This document shows, piece after piece, positions 47,591 to 58,880 of a stretch of DNA of 64,000 nucleotides. Positions within the stretch are counted from its first letter, which is position 1. Every line of letters begins with the position of its first letter. Source of the stretch: Bog-159 sp963738375 (lineage in GTDB: Bacteria > Acidobacteriota > Terriglobia > Bryobacterales > Bryobacteraceae); assembly GCA_963738375.1 (NCBI GenBank), contig CAVTWL010000006.1:1178001-1242000 (forward strand). Reading direction: 5' to 3'. The notes below the pieces were generated by a model that was not told where the DNA came from, made no database searches, and was given only the letters and a program-made list of their open reading frames with translations. Both the position numbers and the translations under genes were made by a program.

Positions 47591-48593
47591 TTACTTGCCC
47601 ACCACGATCACATGAAAGCTGTCGGGCAGAACTGGCGGGCGGCCCTTCTTGCCGTTGGACTCGGGCGCGGCGCCGTATTCGGCGGCGGGAAGGTACACCC
47701 GGTGATTCTTGGAGTCGACCGTCATGGTGCGGGCGCCGCGCTCGGTGGGTACCGTATCCACGGTTTCGTACTTACCATTCACCTGTTTGATGATGCTTAA
47801 GGTCCCGTCGCCGCCGTTCGAACTGAAGGCCAGGCCAAGTCCGCTATCGAAGCCCGCGCCGTCGGTGCCCGGCCCAATCGCCGGCGTAGCGATCACCTTT
47901 AGGGTGGCCATATCCGTTACGGCCATCATTTTGTTATCGCAGGACGAGAAAAGCTTCTTGTTCTTGACGTCGATGGCCAGCCCGGACGGCGATTCGCACG
48001 GCGAAAGGGAGGCGTGCCGCAGCACCGTGGTCTTGGCCGCGTCGATCTCCACGATTTCGCTCGAGTCTTCCAGGTTGACATAGATCTTTCCGGCGCCGTC
48101 CGCGGCGCATTCTTCCGGCTTTCCGCCTAACGCAAAACTCTTGATCACTTCGTTCGTCTTCGGATCGATAGCGGTGGAGTCGCTGGAGCGGCCATTGAAG
48201 GTGAACATGCGTTTGGTCTTCGGCTCGAAGCAGACCGAATCGGGGTTTTGTCCGGTTTGCGGCTCGCCCGATTTGGCCAGGGTCTTCAGGTCGAAAATGG
48301 TGACGCTGTTGGACTGGCCGTTAGTGATAAACCCTTTGCCAAATTCCGGAGCGATGGCGATCCCGTGTACGCCGTGCAATTGGGTGATCTGGCCGACAAC
48401 TTTTCCCGCCTTGGGATCGAGCACCTCGACCATCGTGCCGTGCGAAGCGTAGACGCGATTCGCGTCCGGGTCGACCGCAATGTAGTCCCAACCGCCAGCG
48501 CCGCCGATCTTGATTTTGCCAACCACTTTGTAGCCTTCGGCGGCAAATGCCGCGGCGATCAGCTAACCCTGCCAGCAAGAACTTCTTCGTCAT
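47591..48593 (-). CDS. YncE-like secreted beta-propeller protein (one frameshift)
   Basis: The start is ATG 48593 with AAAGGAG upstream: MTKKFLLAGLA, then after a shift near 48562 IAAAFAAEGYKVVGKIKIGG, forming a signal peptide. The mature protein has seven propeller blades of the YVTN/YncE type (WDYIAVDPDANRVYASHGTM, GVHGIAIAPEFGKGFITNGQ). Total length is about 334 residues. The ATG overlaps the stop of the RND permease gene, so it is the last gene of the efflux operon. Whether it helps efflux is unknown. Confidence 0.78.
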
Positions 48594-51500
48594 ATTCGTT
48601 CTCCTTTCGAATCGCAGTGAACGGCCTCCAACATAGAAGCGGACGGCCGGGGTAACCACCAGCGAGAGAACCATGGAGGCGAGAATGCCGCCGATTACGG
48701 CAATCGCCAAAGGCTGCAGCATTTGCGAGCCGGCGCCCACGGCGAAAGCCAGCGGCAGCATGCCGGCCACGGTGGCCAGCGCGGTCATCATGATGGGCCG
48801 CAGGCGGCGCTCGCCCGCGCGGATCATGCTTTCTTCGGGCGGCACGCCCTCGGCGCGAAATCTCTGGTCCGCATCCAGCAGCAGGATGCCGTTCTTCGCC
48901 ACGATGCCGACCACCATGATCAGCCCCATGAACGACGACAGGTTGAAGGTGGTGCGCGTGATCAGCAGCGCCAGAAAAACTCCGCACGTGGACAGCAGCG
49001 CCGACGACAGCACCGCCATCGGCGCGCCGAAATCCCCGAATTCAAACAGCAGAACCATGAAGACCAGCACAATCGCCAGCGCCAGCACGAACACCAGATC
49101 GCGGAACGACTTCTGCTGCTCGGCGAATTGGCCGCCATACTGCACGCGGATGCTGGGCGGAAGATTCGATTCCGCGACCGCCTTCTGCACTTCGGCCATC
49201 CCATCGCCCAGGTTGATGCCTTCGAAGCGCGCCGTCACATCCACGGAGCGCTGCAGGTTCTCGCGGATGATTTCCGTCTGTCCCGGAATCTCGGTCATCG
49301 TGGCGAGCGAGCCGATGGTCGCGGTCTTGCCCGTCCCGCTGACCATCAGGGTGTTGCGCATGCTGTCCAGCGTCTTGCGCGCGGATGGCGGAAACTGCAC
49401 GCGGATGGTATAGGACCGGGCGTTCAAAACCACCGGAGGCGTGGCCGGCTCGCCCTGCAGCATGGCGCTGGCGTCCAGTTCCACTTCCTGCGGCGTAAAG
49501 CCCGCGCGGGCCGTCACCATCGGATCGATGTTGAACGTCACGGCGGTGCCGCTGGTGGTATTGTCGATGCCGTCCTCCACGTCCACCACGCCGGGAATCT
49601 TCTTGATCGCGCTCGGCTTCCACCGGCGCCCAATGGCGCAGCAACTCGGCGTCTTCGGAAAAAAGCTTGATCACCACCGGCTGCGGCGCGCTGGTCAAAT
49701 CGCCGATCATGTCCTGCAGCAGCTGCGGGAATTCCACGTCCAGCACCGGCTCGGCTTCGGTGATCTTGGCGCGCACGTCCGCGATCACTTGGTCGCCGGT
49801 GCGCGAGCGCTCATCCTGCGCCAGCCCCGCCCAACCAGCGCGATCAGAATGGCGCCATCGGCTTCAGCTTCACGCTGATGTCGCCCTGATTCGCTTCCGT
49901 GACCGCGGCCAGGCCGAGCTGCAGACCGGTGCGCCGCGCGGTGCTGGCCACCTCCGGCGTATCGCGCAGGATCTTCTCCACGTGGCTGATCACCCGGTTC
50001 GTCTCGCCAGAGACGAGCCCGGCGGCATCGTGTAATCCACGATGAATCCGCCTTCGTCCATCGCGGGCAGCAGGTCCGAGCCCGTGTGCGAATAACAGAG
50101 ATAGGCGCCGGCGATCAGCAGAAGGGCGAAGCCGCCAGCGCCAGCGGATGCTCCAGCGTGAACCGCAGCGTGCGCTCATACGCATGCAGCAAACGGGGCG
50201 AAACAGCTCTCATGCCTGTCGGCAGCGCCGGCGGACCGGCGGTTGCGCAGAAAGTAGTGGCTCAGCGTAGGCGTCCAGGTCAGAGCCAGAGCCAGAGACG
50301 TCAGCAGCGACACGCCCACCGTAACGGCCAGGGCGCGGAAGAAAACGCCGGTGACCCCCGTGATCGAAATCAGCGGCAGGAAAACCACGATCGGCGTAAT
50401 CGTGGAGCCGATCAACGGCACGCGAATCTCGCGGATGGCGCTGCGGATGGCCTCTGCGCGCGATTGCCCCGCATCGCGATGCATCACGATGTTCTCCACT
50501 ACCACGATGGCATCGTCGATCACCAGGCCGACCGCGGCCGCCAGCCCCCCCAGCGTCATCAGGTTGAAGCTCTCCCCCATCAGCCGCAGCGCGATGAACG
50601 TGACGCCGATGGTCGCGGGGATCACCAGTCCGGCCACCAGCGATGTGCCCCAATCGCGCAGGAACAGCACCATGATCAGCGAGGCCAGAACCAAGCCCAG
50701 CAGGATGGCGTCGCGAACGCTCTGGATCGACTCGATCACCAGCTCCGACTGATCGTAGAAGGGCCGGATATCCACGCCGGGCGGAAGGTCCTTCTGCAGA
50801 TTTGCGATCTCCGTGTGAACGGCGTTGGCCACGTCCACGGTATTGCTGGCCGGCTGCCGGTAAATATTCAGCAGCACCGCCGGCTTGCCGTTGGCCGTGA
50901 CTACCGTATAGACCGGCATCACGGAATTGGACACCGATGCCGATGTCGCTGATATGCACCGCCGCGCCGGCGGGCGTCGTCTTGATGACGATGTTGCCGA
51001 TGTCTTCGCAGGCTCCGCGACCTGCCCGCTCATCAGGGTCAGCACCAACTGATGATTGGTTTCGATCAGGCCGGGCGAATCGATCATGTTGCTGCGGCTG
51101 ATGGCGTCCAGAATATTCGGCACGGTGACGCCGGCCTGGACCAGCTTGGCCGGGTCCGGCTGAATCCGAAATTCCGGCACCTGCCCGCCTTGCACCACCA
51201 CCGACGAGACGCCGGTCGCGCGATTCAGCCGCGGCTTGATGGTGTAATTGGCCAGTTCCCACAGCGTGGTCTGCGGAATCCGATCGGACGTCAGGCTGTA
51301 GCCCATGATCGGAAACGCGGCGAAGGTAAGCCGGTTGGCGGTCACCTTGGCGTTGCGCAGGCAGCGTCGGCTGCACCCGCGCCAGCGCCGCATTCACCAA
51401 TTCCAGCGTCTGGTTCATGTCCACGTTCCAGTCGAAAAACAAATCGATTTCAGCGCTGCCCCGGCTGGTGATCGAGGTAACGTGATCCAGCCCGGGAACC

Positions 51501-51760
51501 GTGTTGACCGCCTCTTCCAGCGGTTGCGTCACCGTCACCAGCATCTGGTCGATGGGATAGACGCCCACGTCGGCGCCCACCACAATGCGCGGGAAATCGG
51601 TGCTCGGAAAGACCGCCACGGGAATCGAAACCGCCAGGTAGATGCCCACCGCGACCAGCGTCAGAATGACGAAGATGATCGGCTTGCCGTGGCGCGGCGG
51701 TCCAGTGCGAAGTCTGCTGTTGCCCGGCGGGCGAGGCGGAATCGTGGGGAGATCGCTCAT
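48590..51760 (-). CDS. RND efflux transporter permease (many frameshifts)
   Basis: The inner-membrane pump of a tripartite system, about 1050 residues over the span. Recognisable pieces in order: PIIFVILTLVAVGIYLAVSI, VTQPLEEAVNTVPGLDHVTS, PPGVDIRPFYDQSELVIESI, VIPATIGVTFIALRLMGESF, the proton-relay helix GGLAAAVGLVIDDAIVVVEN, later TEIPGQTEIIRENLQRSVDV and GLIMVVGIVAKNGILLLDAD. Shifts lie near 51385, 50980, 50190, 50060, 49840, 49610 and 48650. The last one explains why the frame seems to fuse with the next gene. Metals or hydrophobic drugs are possible substrates. The ATG overlaps the stop region of the adaptor gene. Confidence 0.88.
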
Positions 51761-53090
51761 TTCTCTACGGCTTCGCCTGGGTCTTTCTTGGGCGCGCCTT
51801 TCTGGTCCTTGCCGGCGCCGGCGCTTCGGGTCGCTGTCGTCGTCGATCGGATTCTTCCACGGCCGTGGTCACGACCTTCACCTTGGTCTTGTCGTCCAGG
51901 CCCATGCCGCCCACCACCACCACCTCTTCGCCGGGATTCAGCGCCGCTCAGAATCTGCACTTGGCCGCCTTCGCGCACGCCCAGCGTCACGGCGCGCTTG
52001 TGGGCGACCGAATCGGAGGACACCGTCAGTATGGCGGTGCCTCCTTCTTCTCCCGGCAGGATCGCCGCCACCGGCACCACGGTGGCCGCTTTGAAGACTT
52101 CCGTCGCAATCGCCGCATGCACGGCCGTGCCGGGTTTCAGCCGCTCACCGGGATTATCGATCTGGATCCACACCTGCACCGTGGTGGTGTTGGGATCGGC
52201 CGCCGGGCTCACCACTGTGACCTTGCCCTCGACTTCTTCCGTGCTGTCCGGTCTGGCGTGAGCGTCGCGCTTTGTCCCACTCTTCACCGACGAAGCTTCG
52301 GCCTGCGGGACGTCGATGCGCGCCACCACCCGCGTGATATCCATCACGGTAATCACGGGCGATCCCGGATTGGCCATCTCTCCCGCGTTCAGCGGCCGAT
52401 CCGCGACGATGCCTGAAATCGGGCTGACGATATGCGAATAGGCCACCTGCGCGTCCTGCGAATCGAAATGCGCCTTGGCCGATTGCACCTGCGCGGCTGC
52501 GCCCTTGATCTGTTCTTCTTTGGAAACCGACTCCAGCGTTTTCAGGTGCTCCTGGGCATCGCGAAACTGGCTTTCCGCCTGCGTATAGGCAAGCTGGGCT
52601 TCGTCCACCTGGCGGCCCGCCAGCGCGCCCTCCTTGAAACAGCTTCTGCCGGCTTTCAAGAACCTTACCGGCGTTGTCCCGCGTTTCCCTTGCGGAAGCC
52701 AGATCGCTTTTCGCTTTCACCACCGCTTCGGGTACCGTGGCGCCTTCTGTCGCCCGCAGATTGGATTCCGCCTGCGCCACGGCGCCTTTGCTTTCCGCCG
52801 CGGCCGCCGACCAGATCGCGGTTCTCCAGCACCGCCAGCAACTGCCCTTTCTTCACATGATCGCCGCGATTGACATAGAACTTCCGCACCGGCGCGGCAA
52901 TCTTGGGCATCAGGCTCGCCTGCTCGATGGGGAATAGCGCCCCGTCGCCGCCTACGATTCTCCGGATGGTGGCTTGCGTAACCGCCGTGACTTGTACGGG
53001 GGCGGGAGCCTTTTCCTTCTCCGCCTCCGGCTTGCCGCAAGCCGCCAGGCAAGCGAGAGATAAAGCGGCGATCGCGATCTTGGTCCGCAT
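51757..53090 (-). CDS. RND efflux periplasmic adaptor lipoprotein (frameshifted)
   Basis: The membrane-fusion protein of the pump. It starts MRTKIAIAALSLACLAACGK, a lipoprotein signal with the lipobox Cys18. The barrel/lipoyl region begins PVRKFYVNRGDHVKKGQLLA. Shifts near 52800 and 52660 lead to a helical hairpin (DEAQLAYTQAESQFRDAQEH) and the second lipoyl half (AYSHIVSPISGIVADRPLNA, ARIDVPQAEA). A further shift near 51945 affects the last 60 residues, so the exact stop is uncertain. Length is about 440 residues. It lies between the outer-membrane and permease genes. Confidence 0.85.
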
Positions 53091-53093
53091 GGG

Positions 53094-54451
53094 TCAGAAT
53101 GTTCCCGTAAGGGTTTGCAGATTGCCGATTGCGACGCGATAGCGCACCATGCCGTCGTCGTAAGCATTGCGGGCTTGCATCAGGGTCGTCTGCGCATCCA
53201 CCAGTTCGAGCATGGTGGCTTCGCCGGCTTGGTATCGCAGGGTGTTCAGGCGTAGACTCTCGGCCGCCAAGTCCGCGGCTTGTCGCAGCAGGTCCACCTG
53301 CTGCCGGGCGGTTTGCGCTTCGGCGTACGAACTCTGCAGATTCTTAATCGAGTCCCGCTGCGCCGCCGTAACTTCCGCCGCGGCCTCCTCGTGCTTCAGT
53401 TCCGCCTGGCGAACCTTGCTGCGCCGCATCCCCCAATCCCACACCGGAATATTCAGGCTGGCGGTGACGAAGTAGCCGAGGTTCGGGAGCACCCCTGCCT
53501 CTTTGTTTGAAGCCACCGTGCTGCGCAGCGCAAAAGCGTTGGCTTCGATCCCGTAGATGGCATCCACGGTAAGGGTCGGCAGATACGCCTGCCGCGCCAG
53601 GTTGACGTCCAGAGTGGCGCTCGCGAACGCCTCCAGGGCCGCCGCCAGAGACGGATTCTTGCTTCCGGCCATGGTCTCGACATCGGCCAGCGGGGGCAGG
53701 GCAGGGGCGGCGTCCAGATCGTCGACCACCGAAAAGTTCTCGTCGAAATCGCGATACAGCAGCACCGCCAGATCCAGGCGGGCGTTTTCCATGGCGAGTT
53801 TCGCTTCTTCGAGCGCCTGCCGCTGCGCGATCTCCTGCAGTTGGCCCTTCACCACATCGCTGTGCGCCACTTCGCGGCCTTGCTCCAGTTCCTGGCTGAT
53901 GGTCAGAGATCCTCCGAGCCTGATCGAGCGCCTGTTGCGCGGTCGCGTATTTTCGCTGCGCCACGATGAAAGCATAATAATTCTTAGTGACCGTGGCGGC
54001 CAGCCCGCGCCGCGCGATTTCCAGCTTGGCGCGCGCCAGCGCCTCCGCCGCGCTGGCGCGATGCACGGCGGTTCCTCGCAGCGTGCCAGGCGACAAATCC
54101 GTGATGCACTACCGCCCAATCGCGGTAAACATGCACGCCGTCGTTGGTCACGAACCGGCTTTCGGCGAGTTTGCCGTTGCCTTCGGTGCCCAGGTATTCC
54201 GATCGTCCGGAAAGCGACGGATACAGCGCCGCGCGCGCCTGTTTGCGATCCTCGCGCGCCGCCGCCGCATCGCCGGCGGCAGCCAGCAGGCCGGGATCGT
54301 TCTTCTCCGCCAGCGCCAGCGCGTCGTGCAGCGTGATGGTAACAGGCGAATCGTGCGCGGGAGTCTGGGCGCCGGCCGCGGTTTGCGCCAAGCCGCCGGC
54401 GGCGGCAAGAATCAGTGCGCAAGCGGCGTGCGTCAAATCGGAACCAGGCAT
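53094..54451 (-). CDS. TolC-like outer membrane efflux protein (two frameshifts)
   Basis: First gene of the efflux operon. ATG 54451 gives MPGSDLTHAACALILAAAGG, a signal peptide, followed by ITLHDALALAEKNDPGLLAA, the usual OEP start. Shifts near 54100 and 53930 join it to QELEQGREVAHSDVVKGQLQ and FDENFSVVDDL. The second repeat has LPTLTVDAIYGIEANAF, LNIPVWDWGMRRSKVRQAEL and YQAGEATMLELVDAQTTLMQ. Total is about 450 residues. It is divergent from the response regulator with 108 bp between, the likely control region for both. Confidence 0.87.
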
Positions 54452-54559
54452 CGTTTCTCCTATGAGTAGCCACCATATCAGCGTCACCTTAAAATAGGCT
54501 TAAAAGGTATGATTTTGCGGGGCGCGGCCAATCCCGTATGCTGAAAGCGAGCGCTCCGC

Positions 54560-55237
54560 ATGCACATACTGTTGGTGGAGGACGACCGGGAAATCGCCGA
54601 ATACATCGGCCGCGGCCTCGAAGAAGAAGGCAATCGTGTCACCGTCCGCCACGACGGCGCCGCCGGTCTCCGCGCCGCGCAAACCACACCCTTCGATGTC
54701 ATGCTGCTGGATGTCATGTTGCCGGTAATGGATGGCTTCGAGGTGACGCGGCGCCTGCGCGCGGGAAAAATCGCGACTCCGATCGTCTTGCTGACTGCCC
54801 GGGATGCCGCGGGCGACATTGTGCGCGGCTTGGATGCCGGCGCCGACGATTACCTCACCAAGCCGTTCTCCTTCGAAGTCCTGCTGGCGCGGCTGCGCGC
54901 CCGCACCCGGAAAGCGAGAAACGACAGCCCGGACAGGCTCCAGTATGCCGACCTGACGCTCGACCCGGAATCGCGCGAGGCCTGGCGCTCGGGCACAGCG
55001 CTGAATCTCACGCGTACCGAGTTCGCCATCGTGGAATGCCTGATGCGAGCGGGAGGACGCGTGGTCACCCGCGCCAGGCTCACAGAGAACGTCTGGGGCG
55101 GCGACAAGGCTGTAGGCAACAACAACCTCGATGTTTTCATTCGCTTCCTCCGGGTGAAGGTCGACGGCGCCCACCGGCCGAAACTGATTCATACGGCGCG
55201 CGGCATCGGCTACTGCTTGCGCCAGGGGACGCTATGA
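54560..55237 (+). CDS. OmpR-family response regulator
   Basis: A 225-residue two-component regulator. Receiver domain: acidic pair EDD near residue 8, phosphorylation site Asp51 (MLLDVMLPVMDGF), Thr79 and Lys101 (YLTKPF). The C-terminal winged helix has LNLTRTEFAIVECLMRAGGR and HTARGIGYCLR. The layout, a regulator-kinase pair divergent from an RND efflux operon, is that of CusRS/CzcRS metal-response systems, so control of the 54.4-47.6 kb operon is inferred. Its stop overlaps the kinase ATG. Confidence 0.94.
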   Translation: MHILLVEDDREIAEYIGRGLEEEGNRVTVRHDGAAGLRAAQTTPFDVMLLDVMLPVMDGFEVTRRLRAGKIATPIVLLTARDAAGDIVRGLDAGADDYLTKPFSFEVLLARLRARTRKARNDSPDRLQYADLTLDPESREAWRSGTALNLTRTEFAIVECLMRAGGRVVTRARLTENVWGGDKAVGNNNLDVFIRFLRVKVDGAHRPKLIHTARGIGYCLRQGTL

Positions 55238-56626
55238 GATTCCGCTCCATTCGTTTCCGCCTGGCGGCATGGTACTTCGTAATTTTCGCCTCGATGCTGG
55301 CGCTTTTCGCCGTCGGCGCCTGGGCCGCCATGCGCGCGGGCATCCGCGCCGCGGTGGACCATAACCTGAAGCAGCGCATCGCGGACGTAACCCAATTCAC
55401 CGGCCAGGAACTCGACCTGGGGAAAGCCGAACTGCTGGAGGAGATGCGGGAGCATGCGCTCCTGGGCCTCGGCGGCGGCTTGCTGCAGTTTTCCGATCAG
55501 GATGGCCGTGTGCTGTTCCGGTCGGGACGATTGAAGGATGTGCCGCTCGACCTCCCAGTACCCGCCGCGAATGACACCCGAGTCCGCTTTGCCACGCGGC
55601 GTTGGCATGGCGCGCCGGTGCGCGTCGCGGCCCAGGTTGTAGTTGTGAAAGGCGAGCGATTCCTCATCCAGGTGGCCGAGGACATGCGCGAATTCGATGA
55701 GTCGCTCGACCGTTTCAAAACGGCCCTGCTGTTGCTTGCGCCGTTGTTTGTCCTGCTCGCCAGCGCAGGCGGATTCTGGATGAGCAGCCGGGCCCTGGCG
55801 CCGGTGGACCGGATTACGGCCGCGGCCCGGGCCATCGGCGTCACCGCGCTGAGCGCCCGGCTGCCGGTTCCCCAGGCACAGGACGAGCTCCGGCGCTTAA
55901 CCGAAACACTCAATGCAATGCTCGACCGGATCGGCGCGGCAAGTCAATCGGATCGTGCAGTTCACCGCCGATGCTTCGCATGAACTGCGGGCACCGTTGA
56001 CGCTGATCCATACAGCGGCGGAATTCTCGCTGCGGCGCGCCCGCACCCAGGACGAGTTGGTCGATGCCATGGGCAAGATCCTGCGCGAATCCGAACGCAC
56101 CGCGCGCCTGGTAGACGATCTGTTGCTGCTCGCCCGCGCCGATTCCAGCACCCATGAGGCGCTCTTCGTCCCCACGGATCTGTCCCCTTCCGCCCGCCAG
56201 GCGGCGGACCTGGCGGCATCCCTGGCACAAGCGAAGAACATCGAACTTTCCGCGAATATTCCGCGCGATCCGCTGCCCATCGATGGCAACGAGCAGTTGC
56301 TGGAACACTTATGGGTGATTCTGCTCGACAACGCGGTGAAGTATACGCCAGCAGGTGGACGGGTGCATTTCTCCATGCGGGCCGTCGCTTCGCACACCGA
56401 AACCACGGTTTCCGATACGGGAATGGGCATCGCCGCGGCCGATCTGCCGCATGTCTTCGATCGCTTCTGGCGCGCCGATAAGGTACGCTCGCGCAGCGCG
56501 GGCGGCGCGGGCCTGGGCTTGTCCATCGCGCGCTGGATCGTCGAGAGCCATCACGGCGAGATCGACATCCAATCGGAGCCAGGCCGCGGATCGAGCGTTA
56601 CCGTAAGGTTTCCCCTGGCGGGCTAA
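55234..56626 (+). CDS. Sensor histidine kinase (one frameshift)
   Basis: Partner of the regulator at 54560. Membrane helices at residues 11-33 and 163-183 enclose a periplasmic sensor of about 130 residues. A HAMP domain follows (SRALAPVDRITAAARAIGVT). A one-base shift near 55938 separates it from the H-box DASHELRAPLTL. The ATPase domain has the N box LLDNAVKYTPAGG, DTGMGIAAADLPHVFDRFW and GGAGLGLSIARWIVESHHG. Length is about 464 residues. The domain order is that of CusS-type kinases. Confidence 0.92.
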
Positions 56627-58085
56627 CGATGCCGGCCCGGTAGTCTCGCGCGCCCATCCGCATCATGGACCACGCGAACCCTCCCAACAACAATCCTACA
56701 TACAAATAAGGCAGGATCGAATAAGGCGGAGCCGGAACTGGGTAGAGGCTACCCAGCAGCGCCGCGCACATCGCCAGGACGGCCAGGATAGAAACGATCA
56801 TAGGCGCCGGGGGTTAGCCGGCCCTGCGCATCGCAGGTAAAGCGGCGCCGCGGCCGATACCAGAATATACACTGTGACAAACCCAAACGTGGCGAGGTAC
56901 CAGTCAGACCATAGATGTCGAAGAGATTGACCCCGCGCAGAGTCATGACCCCAGCCGGCAGAAAGCGCCGCAATGGAACTCAGCAGCACGGCCCGATGCG
57001 GCGTTTGATTTTCGACTCATGCGCTGCGCCCAGCATCGAGTGGAGCGCACCCTGCCGTCCCATAAGAAAGAGCACACGCGCGGCCGCGGTGATGCAGGCC
57101 AGAAAGCAGGAGAAAAAACTGACGACGGCGCCAAGGTCTGTGAGCGTCCCGACCAGAGGCGGCAATCCGGCCTTCTGCGCCAATACATGCAGCGGCGCCA
57201 GACTTTTATCCAGAGTCTGCGGTTCACCTCGAAAGCCGAGCACTTCCGCGTAAGCGCAGAGGAAGAAGAACAGGCCGGCCAAAGCTGCGCTCCACTTCAC
57301 CGCCCGCGGAATGCAGTCAGCGGATCGCGGGCCTCGGAACCCAGCGATGTAGCGCTTTCAAATCCGACCGAACTGAAGATGGCCAGCACCAACCCCAAAC
57401 GAAGCTTCTCCGGAGTGACGCCGCGCAACGTAAATTGGCCGATGTCGGGACGCCATCCGTGCTTCACGATGATACTCATGGCGACGACAGAGATCAGCGC
57501 CACCGATCCGGCTTCCAGCCATAGCATCAGCCGGGTAGAGATTTGCACGTCACGATAAGCCAGGTAACAAGCGAGCACCATGACCAGCGCGGTGGATAAC
57601 AACGGAGAAGCCTGTACCCCAAAGCGATCATGTAAGACAACGTTGGCGTAGTTAGTCACTCCGGCACTGACTGCCGCAGCCGTGCCGATATAGGCAATCA
57701 ATAAGGCCCATCCGGCCAGCACGCCGAAGCGCGGATGCATGTGATCGGTAATATAGGTATAGAGTGATCCCGGTGAAGCCGAGATGCGGGCGAACTGATT
57801 TACGTTCAGCGCCACCAGCAGAATGGTGATGGTGGAAATAACAAAAGCGAGCGCGCAGCCCTCGCCCGCCAAGCCGAATACCAGGGGCACGGTCATGACC
57901 GGGGCGCCTGTGGGCGCGATCAGCGCGATGGATTGGGCCAAAGTTTCGCTGGGCGACAAGGCGGCGGACTTCAGTCCATAGGATTGCGGTGTTGGAGGCG
58001 CTGGCGCGGACGGGGCGGCCGGCGGTTTTCCAACCTTGCCGGGGCATTGCCAAGTTCCATCCGAGTATCCTAGCATCGCCGCCAT
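56598..58085 (-). CDS. APC family amino acid permease (several frameshifts)
   Basis: A transporter of about 490 residues. The N-terminal half is intact: LSPSETLAQSIALIAPTGAP, FGLAGEGCALAFVISTITIL, FARISASPGSLYTYITDHM and VGFESATSLGSEARDP, all APC-superfamily blocks. After about 57300 it continues in another frame (VKWSAALAGLFFFLCAYAEV, then SFFSCFLACITAAARVLFLM). Near 56990 and 56800 two more shifts lead to the last helices (YSILPYLYVGLLLGGFAWSM). Its end overlaps the end of the convergent histidine kinase gene. The true start may be upstream or at an internal Met. The substrate is unknown. Confidence 0.8.
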
Positions 58086-58100
58086 CGTGCGGCGGGCGCT

Positions 58101-58856
58101 TCACAGCAGCATTCCGCCCGACACTTCGATCCTCTGTCCATTGACCCAGCGATTGTCTTCTGACAGAAGCGCGGCAATCATCGGCCCGATATCGTCTGCC
58201 ACGCCCGCCCGGCCCAGCGCCGTCATCTCCGCCACGCGCTTGTTGATCTCCGGATTGTCCCGCACCATGCCGCCGCTGAAGTCCGTCTGGATCGCCCCCG
58301 GCGCAACCACGTTGGCTGTTATCCCGCGCGCACCCAGTTCTCGGGCCAGGTAACGGGTCAAGACCTCCACCGCGCCCTTCGCCGCCGCGTATGCGGAACT
58401 GCCCGGCAGGCTAACGCGCGCCAGTCCCGACGAAAGATTGATGATCTTACCGCCGTCGTTCATCAGCGGTAGCAGCTTCTGGGTCAGGAAATAAACGCCT
58501 TTGAAATGCACGTTGACGATGGCGTCGAATTGCGCCTCGGTGGTCGCCCCGAAGTCCGCATGCAGCGAATTGCCCGCATTGTTCACTAAATAATCGAAAC
58601 GCTCCCGTCCCCAGCTTTCGAGCGCCTTGCGTACCTCGCGGGCGAATTCGTCAAATGCGGCAGTATTGCCGGTGTCCAGGCAGAATGCCGCCGCCTTCCG
58701 GCCCGTCGCTGTGATCTCGCCAACGAGCGACTCGGCCTCCGTCTTGTTGGCCCGGTAAGTAAAGATAATATCGGCTCCGCGCTTGGCGAGATGAACAGCC
58801 GTATTCCGTCCCAGGCCGCGGCTGCCCCCCGTGATAATCGCGATCTTACTCGTCAT
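58101..58856 (-). CDS. Short-chain dehydrogenase/reductase
   Basis: A 251-residue classical SDR. The cofactor loop is TGGSRGLG; the active site has NNAG, Ser in INLSSGLARV and the YxxxK pair in SAYAAAKGAVEVL. The C-terminus IEVSGGMLL is typical of FabG-like reductases. It has 24 bp to the NmrA gene upstream and 15 bp to the permease downstream, so it is probably the third gene of a TetR-controlled unit. Confidence 0.9.
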   Translation of the reverse strand: MTSKIAIITGGSRGLGRNTAVHLAKRGADIIFTYRANKTEAESLVGEITATGRKAAAFCLDTGNTAAFDEFAREVRKALESWGRERFDYLVNNAGNSLHADFGATTEAQFDAIVNVHFKGVYFLTQKLLPLMNDGGKIINLSSGLARVSLPGSSAYAAAKGAVEVLTRYLARELGARGITANVVAPGAIQTDFSGGMVRDNPEINKRVAEMTALGRAGVADDIGPMIAALLSEDNRWVNGQRIEVSGGMLL

Positions 58857-58880
58857 AGAGATATTCCTTTTTAGCTTGGT

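Noticed and set aside
48321..49589. Apparent fusion of the RND permease end with the YncE-like protein start
   Set aside because: The join runs through the ribosome site and ATG of the YncE-like gene. A one-base shift near 48650 puts the permease stop at 48590, a normal ATGA overlap, so the fusion is an artefact.
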